In this document: piece after piece, positions 8,011 to 16,393 of the stretch
Position numbering within the stretch: the first letter of the stretch is position 1
How the letters are laid out: every line of letters starts with the position of its first letter
Source: Parcubacteria group bacterium LiPW_15
Lineage (GTDB): Bacteria; Patescibacteria; Paceibacteria; UBA6257; 2-01-FULL-56-20
Direction: 5' to 3'
NCBI GenBank assembly: GCA_007375645.1
Contig: VMER01000001.1
Coordinates: 248,001 to 312,000, forward strand
DNA length: 64,000 nucleotides
Made by a program: the position numbers and the translations under genes
The notes under the pieces: generated by a model
Told to the model about the DNA's origin: nothing
Seen by the model: the letters and a program-made list of their open reading frames with translations, nothing else
The model's database searches: none

Positions 8011-8044
8011 ATTAGTAAATAGTAGTTAGTGAATAGTAGATAGA
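8011..8044. repeat. TAGTAG-type degenerate short repeats
   Basis: The 42-bp gap between the methyltransferase and rsmE consists of imperfect units such as AGTAAATAGTAGTTAGTG and AATAGTAGATAG. Similar tracts lie at 42617-42652, 44299-44328 and 49076-49112. Confidence 0.5.
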
Positions 8045-8049
8045 AAAAA

Positions 8050-8823
8050 TTAAAACTTTTTTACACACACATACAGAAATAGCGGAATCTCTTTGCGAGC
8101 CTTATTTTCGGCTTTTGCACGAGGCCCGGGTTGGCTCACCTTGCCCGAATTCCATTCCTCAAGCTTGGTAACGGCGAGTCTAAGCTTTGAAAATATCTTG
8201 AAGTAATACTGCAACGGCCGATGAAACGAAACGGTAAACAAGTCTGGCGCATCGCCGGGGTGCATCTGTATTTTATTTTTTGATTCCGAAAGGTATTCGT
8301 CGATCCGCCTATACTGAATTTTGTTTTCGTCATCGTATCCCCAGGAGGTTACCTTCGGGTTACGAAAAACCGGATGATTCATAACCAGATGAAGGCTGCC
8401 GCCGACCTTCAATATCCTGGCACATTCACTCAAGACTTTATCCACGCTCTCAATGTTCTGCAAAGCAAGCACAATGACAATCTTATTTATGCTAGCGTTT
8501 TTTATAAAAGGTAAAGATTCGGCGTTGGAAACCTGAAATTCCCCTTCCGGGGCTGATTCCCTAGCAACACCGATCAACTCAGAAGATATATCTATCCCTA
8601 GAACTTTCGCGCCTGCTTTGATAAATTCCTTGCTGAAAAACCCCGGCCCGCAAGCCAGGTCCAAAATCTTATCTCCGCGCTTAATATCCATGAGCCGCAA
8701 AAGATTCGGGAGTATGACCTCTTTTTGATAAGTCCCCTCCCCGGAAAGGAGTTTCTCATACCACTTGGCCACCCCGCCCCAAGAAGTCTTATTTCTTTCT
8801 TCCATCTTTTTTAATTTTAGCAT
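8050..8823 (-). CDS. Class I SAM-dependent methyltransferase, substrate unknown
   Basis: The Rossmann-type SAM motif ILDLACGPGFFSKEFIKAGA followed by VLGIDIS places this in the Methyltransf_11/25 group, together with the post-motif RILKVGGSLHLVMNHP. The C-terminal third (YRRIDEYLSE, PLQYYFKIFSK) resembles small-molecule or cell-wall methyltransferases, but the substrate cannot be told. The ATG at 8823 has a GGAG ribosome binding site four bases upstream and lies inside the uvrB coding end (35-bp overlap); ATG 8805 is an alternative. Confidence 0.8.
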   Translation of the reverse strand: MLKLKKMEERNKTSWGGVAKWYEKLLSGEGTYQKEVILPNLLRLMDIKRGDKILDLACGPGFFSKEFIKAGAKVLGIDISSELIGVARESAPEGEFQVSNAESLPFIKNASINKIVIVLALQNIESVDKVLSECARILKVGGSLHLVMNHPVFRNPKVTSWGYDDENKIQYRRIDEYLSESKNKIQMHPGDAPDLFTVSFHRPLQYYFKIFSKLRLAVTKLEEWNSGKVSQPGPRAKAENKARKEIPLFLYVCVKKF

Positions 8824-10816
8824 CTTTCTCCAGCTTATTTGTTTTCTTCATAAGCTCCCGTATCTCATCACGTAAAATAGCGGCAAGCTCAAAATCCAAT
8901 TCCTTAGCCGCTAATTTCATTTCCCTTTCCTTGTCTGCGATGAGTTTCAAAAGCGCGGTCTTGGAACGCGGCATTGGTCCGGTCTCCAATTTCAATATTT
9001 CCTCAACTGGCAAAATATCCCGTATTTCTTTGATAACCGTGGTCGGAGTTATGTTGTGCTTCTTGTTATATGCCAGCTGGATCTCGCGTCTGCGGTTGGT
9101 TTCTTTGATAGCCCGCTCTAAAGAACCGGTTATGTGGTCCGCGTACATCAAGACCTCGCCCGCAACGTTTCTAGCCGCACGTCCGATGGTTTGGATAAGC
9201 GAAGTTTCGCTCCGTAAAAATCCCTCTTTATCTGCGTCCAGTATTGCGACCAGTGTTACCTCCGGCAAATCCAATCCTTCGCGCAAAAGGTTCACCCCGA
9301 CCAGCACGTCAAAATTGCCTTTACGCAGATTGGTAAGTATCTTAATGCGCTCCAAGGTCTCCACGTCGCTATGGAGATAATTCACCTTGATGCCCTTGCC
9401 GGCAAGATATTCCGTAAGGTCCTCCGCCATCTTTTTGGTAAGAGTCGTGATAAGAACTCTCTCTTTTCTGGCCACCCTCTCTTCAACTCTGGGAATCAGG
9501 TCCTGCACCTGGCCCTTGGCCGGCAGAATGGTTATTTTGGGGTCAACCAGCCCGGTCGGACGAATTATCTGCTCCACAATTTTTTCGCTCACTTTTTTTT
9601 CATAAGGGCCGGGGGTCGCGGAAGTAAAGATTATTTGGCCGACGCGCTTATTGAACTCCTCAAAACGCAAAGGCCGGTTATCCGCCGCGGACGGCAATCT
9701 AAATCCATATTCAATAAGAGTCTTTTTGCGCGCCGCATCGCCCTCAGACATTCCCCCGATCTGGGAAACAGTCACGTGAGATTCATCGATGACGGTTAAA
9801 AAGTCCGGCTCCCCCGATTCAGTATGAGGAAAATAATTGAGCAGTGTATCCGGCGCCTCGCCTCTCGCCCGGCCCGAAAGCGGCTGGGAATAGTTTTCTA
9901 TACCGTGGCAATATCCGACTTCGCGGATCATCGCCAGATCGAACTTCGTTCTCCGCTCCAACCTTTCCGCCTCCAACAACTTTCCGTTTTCTTCAAAGTA
10001 CTTGAGTCGTTCTTTTAATTCTTTTTGCACCGCGGCAACAGCCCGCTCCCTGTCGATCGGCGAAGTTATAAAGTGTTTGGCCGGAGCGATGTATATTTCC
10101 GGAAACTCGGGAGTAACACCCGGGCGAAAACCTTCCGCCGGAATTATTTCGTATATCTTTTTGATAACGTCGTCTTCCAGAACAAAGTTGTAGATAAGTT
10201 CCCTGTCCGGCGGCATTATCTCCCAGTTGTCTCCGCGCAAGCGAAAACTCCCCCGCGTGAGGTCGCTTGGCGTGCGGGTAAACTGCATGGAGATAAGCTG
10301 TCTCGTAAGCGCTTTCCTGTCTATCTTTTCGCCCACCGCGAAACGGATGATATTTTTTGCGTAGGTTTCCGGCGCGCCCAAACCGTAGATGCAGGAGACG
10401 GAAGCCACAATGATAACATCCTTGCGGGTCAGCAAAGCAGTCGTCGCCGCATGGCGCAGCTTATCTATCTCTTCGTTTATCATCGCCTCTTTTTCAATAT
10501 ACGTATCGCTCGTGGGCATATACGCCTCCGGCTGATAATAATCGTAGTAGGAAACGAAGTAGTGCACCGCATTTTTCGGAAATATTTCCCGGAACTCGTT
10601 GCAAAGCTGGGCGGCCAAGGTCTTGTTATGGGCGATAACCAAAGTCGGCTTCTGCGCCTCGTTTATAACGTTCGCAATGGTAAATGTTTTTCCCGAACCG
10701 GTCACGCCCAAAAGGGTTTGATGCCGCAAGCCGTCTTCCAATCCCAAGACAAGCTCTTTTATAGCCTTGGGTTGATCACCGGATGGGATGTTTTTTGAAA
10801 TAAGTTCGAACTTCAT
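8789..10816 (-). CDS. uvrB: UvrABC system protein B (excinuclease)
   Basis: Full-length UvrB, 675 residues. The Walker A GVTGSGKTFT lies near residue 40, the damage-binding beta-hairpin YYDYYQPEAYMPTSDTYIEKE near 95-115, the helicase motif DESHVT near 340, QTIGRAARN in domain 3, and a C-terminal UVR domain (ELDFELAAILRDEIREL) that contacts UvrC. UvrB verifies damage handed over by UvrA and recruits UvrC. uvrA and uvrC are not in the window. A TATAAT lies 11 bp upstream of the start, giving a very short leader. Confidence 0.98.
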   Translation of the reverse strand: MKFELISKNIPSGDQPKAIKELVLGLEDGLRHQTLLGVTGSGKTFTIANVINEAQKPTLVIAHNKTLAAQLCNEFREIFPKNAVHYFVSYYDYYQPEAYMPTSDTYIEKEAMINEEIDKLRHAATTALLTRKDVIIVASVSCIYGLGAPETYAKNIIRFAVGEKIDRKALTRQLISMQFTRTPSDLTRGSFRLRGDNWEIMPPDRELIYNFVLEDDVIKKIYEIIPAEGFRPGVTPEFPEIYIAPAKHFITSPIDRERAVAAVQKELKERLKYFEENGKLLEAERLERRTKFDLAMIREVGYCHGIENYSQPLSGRARGEAPDTLLNYFPHTESGEPDFLTVIDESHVTVSQIGGMSEGDAARKKTLIEYGFRLPSAADNRPLRFEEFNKRVGQIIFTSATPGPYEKKVSEKIVEQIIRPTGLVDPKITILPAKGQVQDLIPRVEERVARKERVLITTLTKKMAEDLTEYLAGKGIKVNYLHSDVETLERIKILTNLRKGNFDVLVGVNLLREGLDLPEVTLVAILDADKEGFLRSETSLIQTIGRAARNVAGEVLMYADHITGSLERAIKETNRRREIQLAYNKKHNITPTTVIKEIRDILPVEEILKLETGPMPRSKTALLKLIADKEREMKLAAKELDFELAAILRDEIRELMKKTNKLEKDAKIKKDGRKK

Positions 10817-10844
10817 TGTATGTGCTAATTATATCTTAAAAACG

Positions 10845-10866
10845 AAAAAGGGCCCGGATGAGGCCC
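10845..10866 (-). terminator. Intrinsic terminator of the structured RNA
   Basis: On the minus strand GGGCC (10866-10862) and GGGCCC (10855-10850) form a hairpin with loop TCATCC, followed by TTTTTCG. The loop is also part of the sequence that pairs with the RNA 5' end, so termination and end-pairing share bases. Confidence 0.85.
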
Positions 10867-11079
10867 TTGGCAGTTTGCCTGACGAAGAGGTATTTCACTG
10901 TCGGCTCAGAAACCCCCGCAAGGGCCCGTCAAAGCCTCCCTACTACTATTCTACGCGACCAGGCACCCTCTCCAAAGTTCAGCTCCGGGGATTCGAACCC
11001 CGCGCTCATTAATCGTCCGCATCCAGCGGGTCGACCCCAGGGATTCAAACCCTGTGCCCCTTAACTGCCTCATCCGAGC
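10845..11079 (-). ncRNA. Structured small RNA with 23S rRNA L1-stalk-like segment and two T-arm-like hairpins
   Basis: A consensus promoter (11086-11114) and an intrinsic terminator (10845-10866) delimit a ~235-nt minus-strand transcript with no credible ORF. Its 5' end CGGATGAGGCAGTT pairs with the 3' side AACTGCC...CCTCATCC, closing the molecule. Near the 5' side are two 5-bp-stem, 7-nt-loop hairpins like tRNA T-arms: CAGGGTTTGAATCCCTG (11038-11054) and CGGGGTTCGAATCCCCG (10986-11002). The 3' half contains GTAGAATAG, GGGAGGCTTTGA (10929-10940) and GAGCCGACAGTGAAATACC (10889-10907), in the same order and spacing as the conserved 23S rRNA helix 75-79 region (from memory). It is not tmRNA, 6S, SRP or RNase P RNA by any signature I could find. 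Confidence 0.7.
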
Positions 11080-11085
11080 AAATGG

Positions 11086-11114
11086 ATATTATCTCCCACC
11101 TCCCGGCCTGTCAA
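11086..11114 (-). promoter_or_regulatory. Consensus promoter for the structured RNA
   Basis: On the minus strand TTGACA (11114-11109), a 17-bp spacer and TAATAT (11091-11086). The predicted transcript start is near 11079, only a few bases before the closing-stem sequence CGGATGAGGC. Confidence 0.85.
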
Positions 11115-11129
11115 ACATAAACCAAATGA

Positions 11130-12698
11130 TTAAAGCGTTTCGTAATTGGACTTGAGCCAGTTAAGCAGGTTCTTCGTATCCGAATATCTGTCTCCGGAAT
11201 TCAGCACGATTATAGAAACGGGTACGTCCCCGCTCGGAGTATGGATGTTCCAAACCGAAGCGATAGTTTGTCCGGCGGCTTTTGTTTCTCCGTTTTTCAT
11301 GCCGATCAGATCCGTTTCTCCGGAAAACTCGTTGAAGTTGGCCAGGTCGCCGATGCTTATGGAATCACCGATTTTAATAAGTCCGTTGCGTTCGAATTCC
11401 ACTCCCTTGCCGATATCAAAGATGAACGGGCGTTTGTAATAAATATATTGAAGTAATTTGGAAATATCTTTGGCGGTAGAAACATCCTGTGTGCTCAATC
11501 CGGACGGATCGGCGAACCGCGTGTCCAACATGTTGAGCGAGGCGGCCTTGTCGTTCATGCTTTTCACAAAAAGCCTGCTGCCGGAAAAGGACGCCAAAAC
11601 ATTCGCCGCGTCATTCGAGGATTGCATTAAAAGCGGGTAAAGAAGGTCGAAACCGGTATAATAACTTCCGGAATTAAAGTGGAAAGCCTTGGTAGAACTG
11701 CTTCCGCCAGTGGTCGAAGTCGGAAGCTGTCCGACTCGAATGGAACTTCCAAGATAGATTAGCTCGTGGGCCACCACTCCGGTCATGAGTTTGGTTATCG
11801 AGGCGGTCGGCAGCTTTTCGTTCGAATTTTTTTCAACAATTGTTTCGCCGGAGGCCACATTGGAGATCAAAAAGGATTCCGCGCTTATTGCCGGCAACCC
11901 GGCATTCTGCACCTTTGGAACAAGCGTTCCGAATCCCCGGTCCGGCATGTCTTCAAACACCAGTATCGGCATCCCCTTTTTGGCAAAATCGAAAACTTCC
12001 TTTGCGCCCTCGTCGGAAAGCCTGATACATCCTCCGGAATATGTTTTCTGAACCGGAGTTCCGTCATTGTAATGCGGCCAGCCATGTATAAAATAATTGC
12101 CGTAGAACTGGATGCTGTATGGCATCCAAACTTTTCCGATGGAAGAAAAATGGTTCACCTCTTTGACTATCACTCCGTAATTTCCGGTAGGAGTCTCCCA
12201 CCAGCTGCCTAGCCTGCCCTTGGTCAATATCTCGATCTCTTTTTCCGCAGCTCCCCCGCGATAGAGCGTGAGTTGCATTGTCTTTAGATTTGCCTCAATG
12301 AAGTCTTGCTTTTCCTCCACATACTCTTCCTTTTTGGTTAAAAACCTCTGTTCGTCCGGAAAGATCATTTCGCCCGAATCCGTGAATGATATTTCCGAAG
12401 CCGCCAAGCGGGAATAAAAATTCCGCACCCGCACCGAATTCGTATCGGCCAGATCCAATCTATCCTGCCAGAGAAAATATATTCCGGCGGACACGGCGCA
12501 AATGATCATCAAAAACGCAAAAAACGGCTGAACCCAGCCGTGCCGTTTGCCCGATAAAACATAGTCGCAAACTTTAAAAGCGTTATTTATATCCGCCTCA
12601 CCCCAGCCTGCCTCGGAAAGAGAAGCGCGTATCGCGTCTTTAGACCGTCCGGAATTCAGCGAATCACGGACATATTTTACGATTTCTTCGTCGGCCAT
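11130..12698 (-). CDS. L,D-transpeptidase (YkuD) fused to a D-Ala-D-Ala carboxypeptidase-like (S11) domain
   Basis: Three parts are visible in 522 residues. Residues 1-45 are a UBA-like three-helix segment, followed by a membrane anchor at about 57-76. Residues about 135-250 are a YkuD domain with His205 and the catalytic motif SGGCIRLSD (Cys224). Residues about 270-522 resemble peptidase S11, with SITK (Ser300, Lys303) and SSN (360-362). The third motif is KNG (468-470) instead of KTG. The protein probably both makes 3-3 cross-links and trims stem peptides at the outer face of the membrane. Its start codon overlaps the stop of the DsbB-like gene (TAATG). Confidence 0.9.
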   Translation of the reverse strand: MADEEIVKYVRDSLNSGRSKDAIRASLSEAGWGEADINNAFKVCDYVLSGKRHGWVQPFFAFLMIICAVSAGIYFLWQDRLDLADTNSVRVRNFYSRLAASEISFTDSGEMIFPDEQRFLTKKEEYVEEKQDFIEANLKTMQLTLYRGGAAEKEIEILTKGRLGSWWETPTGNYGVIVKEVNHFSSIGKVWMPYSIQFYGNYFIHGWPHYNDGTPVQKTYSGGCIRLSDEGAKEVFDFAKKGMPILVFEDMPDRGFGTLVPKVQNAGLPAISAESFLISNVASGETIVEKNSNEKLPTASITKLMTGVVAHELIYLGSSIRVGQLPTSTTGGSSSTKAFHFNSGSYYTGFDLLYPLLMQSSNDAANVLASFSGSRLFVKSMNDKAASLNMLDTRFADPSGLSTQDVSTAKDISKLLQYIYYKRPFIFDIGKGVEFERNGLIKIGDSISIGDLANFNEFSGETDLIGMKNGETKAAGQTIASVWNIHTPSGDVPVSIIVLNSGDRYSDTKNLLNWLKSNYETL

Positions 12699-13267
12699 TA
12701 ATTTTCTGGGGTTGCTCTTCTGCCCTTATGGAAATGGAAAGTCAAAATGAAAAGCAAAGCGAAAATAGTGAAGCTCATTATCGGCATGGTTATGTAGCCG
12801 AATTCCAGAAAATACCTCTGCGCGCAGGAAACAGCGCCGCCAAACGCATTGCACAAAGTGTGGTTAGACCCGCCGTACTGAAGATACGAGTGATAACCGG
12901 AAACCAGCATTCCAACGACCGACAAGGCGGAACTATATTTAACAATCCGGTGCGACCCGAACCACCAGGAAAGCCCCAGGAAAAGGACCTGCGGAAAAAG
13001 AAGCGCTCTCTGGATCCAGCACAAACTGCACGGCGGAAGTCCGGCGATCTGCGAATAAAAAAGGCTGGATACGGTTGCCGCCACGCTGAACAAAAACGCC
13101 AAAGCCAGGGCTCTGGTCTCCAAAATATCCAAAGTCATATGCAACCGCGGCCTCTCGTGCCGCTTTGAACGCAACAGCAAAAGGACCAGAAAAACTATTA
13201 TCAGAAGGTCGCCGATCATCGTGCCGACGGACAGCAACCTAGTTATGCTTTCCGCAAATGGAGTCAT
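12698..13267 (-). CDS. DsbB/BdbC-family disulfide bond formation membrane protein
   Basis: Five hydrophobic segments are predicted. The redox pairs of the family are present: PPCSLC (Cys80, Cys83) with WIQR after it, and Cys139/Cys148 in TLCNAFGGAVSCAQ. DsbB-type proteins re-oxidise a thioredoxin-like partner using quinone. The upstream gene encodes such a partner (CPHC), sharing TAATG with this start, so the two form an oxidative folding pair for exported proteins. Confidence 0.92.
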   Translation of the reverse strand: MTPFAESITRLLSVGTMIGDLLIIVFLVLLLLRSKRHERPRLHMTLDILETRALALAFLFSVAATVSSLFYSQIAGLPPCSLCWIQRALLFPQVLFLGLSWWFGSHRIVKYSSALSVVGMLVSGYHSYLQYGGSNHTLCNAFGGAVSCAQRYFLEFGYITMPIMSFTIFALLFILTFHFHKGRRATPEN

Positions 13268-13650
13268 TAGTTTGTCGGCAAAGTGCAGCCGGTTTTCTTA
13301 ACCAAGGTGCTAAAATCCAGCTTTCCGTATTCGCGCGAACCATCTTTAAACTCCCAGGTCGGATAACTCTTAATGCCCTTATCTATACAAACTTGAGTCT
13401 CGGTCTGACCGTCCGGCATGGAACACTCCACGTACGGCAGAAGCCTCTCGGAACGGCCGAATTCCGCCTTCTGATCCTGGCAATGCGGACACCAAAAAGC
13501 CCCGTAGAAAACAGCCCCGCTGTCCTTAAGGCAAGTTGCGAAAGAATCATATTTGTCAGCCTGATAGGGCTGTATGAAAACCAACCAGATAAGTCCGGCA
13601 AAAAGAATAATACCCACAACGCTCCAAATTATCTTTGATTTTTTAACCAT
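13267..13650 (-). CDS. Membrane-anchored thioredoxin-like protein (CPHC)
   Basis: ATG 13650 gives 127 residues with an N-terminal anchor (about 6-27) and a thioredoxin-like domain with FWCPHCQDQK (Cys54, Cys57), as in the thioredoxin domain fused to VKOR proteins. It is the likely oxidant or isomerase partner of the DsbB-like protein encoded next. A longer frame from 13677 exists, but a TATAAT six bases upstream of ATG 13650 predicts a leaderless mRNA starting at this codon. Confidence 0.88.
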   Translation of the reverse strand: MVKKSKIIWSVVGIILFAGLIWLVFIQPYQADKYDSFATCLKDSGAVFYGAFWCPHCQDQKAEFGRSERLLPYVECSMPDGQTETQVCIDKGIKSYPTWEFKDGSREYGKLDFSTLVKKTGCTLPTN

Positions 13651-13656
13651 ATGAGA

Positions 13657-13662
13657 ATTATA
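13657..13662 (-). promoter_or_regulatory. Extended -10 element placed for leaderless transcription
   Basis: TGGTATAAT on the minus strand, with the -10 six bases before the ATG at 13650. No Shine-Dalgarno sequence precedes that ATG. A clear -35 is not seen, as is common with extended -10 promoters. Confidence 0.6.
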
Positions 13663-13747
13663 CCAATTGCGCCGCAAAACAAAAATGCTTAATTTCTATC
13701 TCTGCCCCAAAAATTCTACGGCCACAAATAGCAGCTAAAAATTAGGT

Positions 13748-16363
13748 TTATAAGCGTTTATATTGGCGATGGAAAAATCTCTTTGCAGCTTCAACGAGGG
13801 CGATGCTCAATAAGCCCATCGATAGAACGCCCAAAAGCCAATATCCGGACAGGGAAACCGTTCCGAACACGGTCTGGAGAAACGGAACATAGATCGCGCT
13901 CGCCATAAGCACCAATCCGATTCCAACTCCGACAACCATATAGCGATTGGAAAACGGAGAATACTTGAAAATACTTCTATCGAAACTCCTGACCGAAAAC
14001 GCCAGGAATAGCGTGTAAGTTCCGAAGCTCGCGAAAATAAATGTTCTTACAACCTCCGGCACGAAACCCATTTGCAACAAGGTCCAATAAAGGGCGAATA
14101 ACAACACGCTCGTCGACAAACCTATGAATATTACCAAAAATCTCGTAAGCGGATCGAAGAGCTTTACCCCGGACCCGCTCGTGCGTATCGCATGCCGTCC
14201 GTCGGTCCCTTTTTCAAACGCGAACGCGACCGCCGGAAAACTATCCGAAAAAAAGTTTACCCAAAGGATCTGGAGCGCGCTTAAGGGCAATGCTATGCCG
14301 GCCAACAATGATCCGCCGATAAGAACAAGTTCGTCCGCAACGCTCGAAAGAAGATAAACCAAAACCCTTCTTAAGTTGTTCATTATCTGCCTCCCCTCCT
14401 CCACCGCCGCGGCTATGGTTTCAAAGTTGTCGTCCAATAAAACTAGGTCCGCCACGTCGCGAGCCACTTCCGTTCCGGAGCCCATGGCTATGCCGATATC
14501 CGCCTGCTTAATGCTTGGAGCGTCGTTCACTCCGTCGCCGGTCATGGCCACAACCTCCCCGAGTTCTTGAAACGCCTTAACTATCTTCATCTTATCCATG
14601 GGCGACACCCGAGAGATCACCTTAAGCGCGGGCAATCTGTTTTTTAACTCTGCGTCCGTAAGCGCGCGAAGTTCTACCGCATCAATAACACTCCCCTCGG
14701 CAAGCTCCATGCCGACCTCCTTCGCGATCGCTTCGGCAGTGCCGCGATGGTCGCCGGTCACTATCAGAACTTTTATGCCGAATGACTCAACGCGCCTGAT
14801 GGCATCTTTGACGCTCGGTCGGATCGGATCTTTGAGCGTGATGAGGCCCCTAAAGGTCATCCCTGCAAAATCGAAATCATCCGCGAAGCTGAAGTCTTCT
14901 TTCTCCGCTATCTCTTTGGTGGCAACTCCCAAGACAAGTTCTCCGGACGCGGCAAGAGAGCCGATCTTTTGGAGCATAGCCTCCTTTTCTTTATCGCCCA
15001 GATTGGAGCGTTCCGCTAAGATATCCGGGGCTCCAAGACAAATTACTGCGTGTTTCCCGTCCACACGTGTAAGTGTGGCGGAAAATTTATTTACCGCGTT
15101 GAACGGCAAGGAATTTAAGATATCCATCTCTTTTTTTATTCCCTCGATCGAAGTTCCAAGGGTGGCTGCGGATCGGACCAAGGCGGTTTCCAGAGCGCGT
15201 CCGCTCATCCGCCATTCAAGCGGCGGGTCGTTCGGATTCTCGATTATTACATTCGTGTTGATAAGAGCCATCCGAAGAAGTTCTTTCTCGCTGCCGCCGG
15301 CCGGCAGCACTTTGTCGAGTTCCATTTTTGCCATAGTAAGAGTGCCGGTTTTGTCGGTGAGAATTATAGTAGTGCTCCCGAGAGTTTCCGCGGCGACAAG
15401 CTTGCGCACAACTCCTTTACGTTTAACCATGCGCTGCACCCCGACCGCCAAAATCACGGTCATTGCAACCGGCAGGCCCTCCGGTATCGCAGAGACCGCG
15501 ATCGCCACCGAAGTAAGGAACATATCGAGCTTGGAGTATCCGGAAGCTATGCCCACAACAAAGATCATCGCCGTGAGGATTGTTAAAAATAATCCCGCGT
15601 GGATACTGAAGCGTTCAATGGCATGCTGAAGCGGGGTTTCTTCGCTTTGGGATTCCGCGACAAGTGCGGCGATTTTTCCGAGCTCGGTCAAAAAATCCGT
15701 GCGGCAAACTACTGCTGTTCCGACGCCTTGAGTGACGAGCGTTCCGGCAAAAACCATAGAAAGCTGATCGCCCAAAGCGGAACTTATATCCACCACCGAA
15801 ACATCTTTGGAAACCGGCAAGGATTCACCGGTAAGTATCGCTTCATCGGCCTGAAAATCGTTCACGAAAACTAACCTGCCATCGGCGGGTACTCGGTCTC
15901 CCTGGGTCAAACGGACAATATCTCCGGGAACCAGATTCGCGGCTTCAATTTCGCGCTCAACGCCTCCGCGGATAACCCGCGCACGTTGCTTTAGATATGT
16001 TTTGAGTTCTTCGAGCGCCTTCTCCGCTTTGAATTCCTGGTAAAAACCCAGGGCAACATTCACGACAACCGCGGACAGGATAAAGAACATATCCCGATAG
16101 TGCGAAATAAAAAAAGTAACTCCGGCCGCAAACGCCAGAATAAGTATGAGCGGACTCTTAAATTGATTTATAAGGGTCGCAAGCCAAAATACTTTTTTGG
16201 GTTTTTCTATGATATTGGCCCCGCAAACAGCGAGCCTTATCTTTGCTTCCGCTTCGGACAAACCGGTCTTAAGATCGGTTTGCAGCGCTTTCATGGTTTC
16301 CTCACCGGAAAGCGCCCAAAACGGACGCGCCTCTATTTCTCGTGTTATTTTCTGATATCCCAT
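13748..16363 (-). CDS. P2-type cation-transporting ATPase (calcium/other cation, PMR1/SERCA-like)
   Basis: 871 residues with the cation ATPase N-terminal domain, DxQADEAILTGES actuator motif (TGES near 178-181), transmembrane PEGLP (294-298), phosphorylation motif DKTGTLT (Asp337), and TGDGVNDAPSIKQADIGIAMG hinge. AIPEGLP in helix M4 is typical of type II pumps, which export Ca2+ and sometimes Mn2+ or Na+/K+. Around ten membrane segments are expected. It is the last gene of a set beginning with the PLD-family gene; the gap is 30 bp. Confidence 0.93.
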   Translation of the reverse strand: MGYQKITREIEARPFWALSGEETMKALQTDLKTGLSEAEAKIRLAVCGANIIEKPKKVFWLATLINQFKSPLILILAFAAGVTFFISHYRDMFFILSAVVVNVALGFYQEFKAEKALEELKTYLKQRARVIRGGVEREIEAANLVPGDIVRLTQGDRVPADGRLVFVNDFQADEAILTGESLPVSKDVSVVDISSALGDQLSMVFAGTLVTQGVGTAVVCRTDFLTELGKIAALVAESQSEETPLQHAIERFSIHAGLFLTILTAMIFVVGIASGYSKLDMFLTSVAIAVSAIPEGLPVAMTVILAVGVQRMVKRKGVVRKLVAAETLGSTTIILTDKTGTLTMAKMELDKVLPAGGSEKELLRMALINTNVIIENPNDPPLEWRMSGRALETALVRSAATLGTSIEGIKKEMDILNSLPFNAVNKFSATLTRVDGKHAVICLGAPDILAERSNLGDKEKEAMLQKIGSLAASGELVLGVATKEIAEKEDFSFADDFDFAGMTFRGLITLKDPIRPSVKDAIRRVESFGIKVLIVTGDHRGTAEAIAKEVGMELAEGSVIDAVELRALTDAELKNRLPALKVISRVSPMDKMKIVKAFQELGEVVAMTGDGVNDAPSIKQADIGIAMGSGTEVARDVADLVLLDDNFETIAAAVEEGRQIMNNLRRVLVYLLSSVADELVLIGGSLLAGIALPLSALQILWVNFFSDSFPAVAFAFEKGTDGRHAIRTSGSGVKLFDPLTRFLVIFIGLSTSVLLFALYWTLLQMGFVPEVVRTFIFASFGTYTLFLAFSVRSFDRSIFKYSPFSNRYMVVGVGIGLVLMASAIYVPFLQTVFGTVSLSGYWLLGVLSMGLLSIALVEAAKRFFHRQYKRL

Positions 16364-16393
16364 ATTTTAATTTATCACCCCCGGAACTATCCC

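Noticed and set aside
10845..11079. tmRNA, 6S RNA, SRP RNA, RNase P RNA or a pair of tRNAs
   Set aside because: No tmRNA tag or 3' tRNA domain, no RNase P GAGGAAAGUCC core, no SRP apical loop; the two T-arm-like hairpins have no acceptor, D or anticodon arms around them.
14598..15629. 343-codon open frame on the plus strand
   Set aside because: It is antisense to the P2-type ATPase, which has all its motifs; the frame has no recognisable domain or ribosome site and arises from codon composition.
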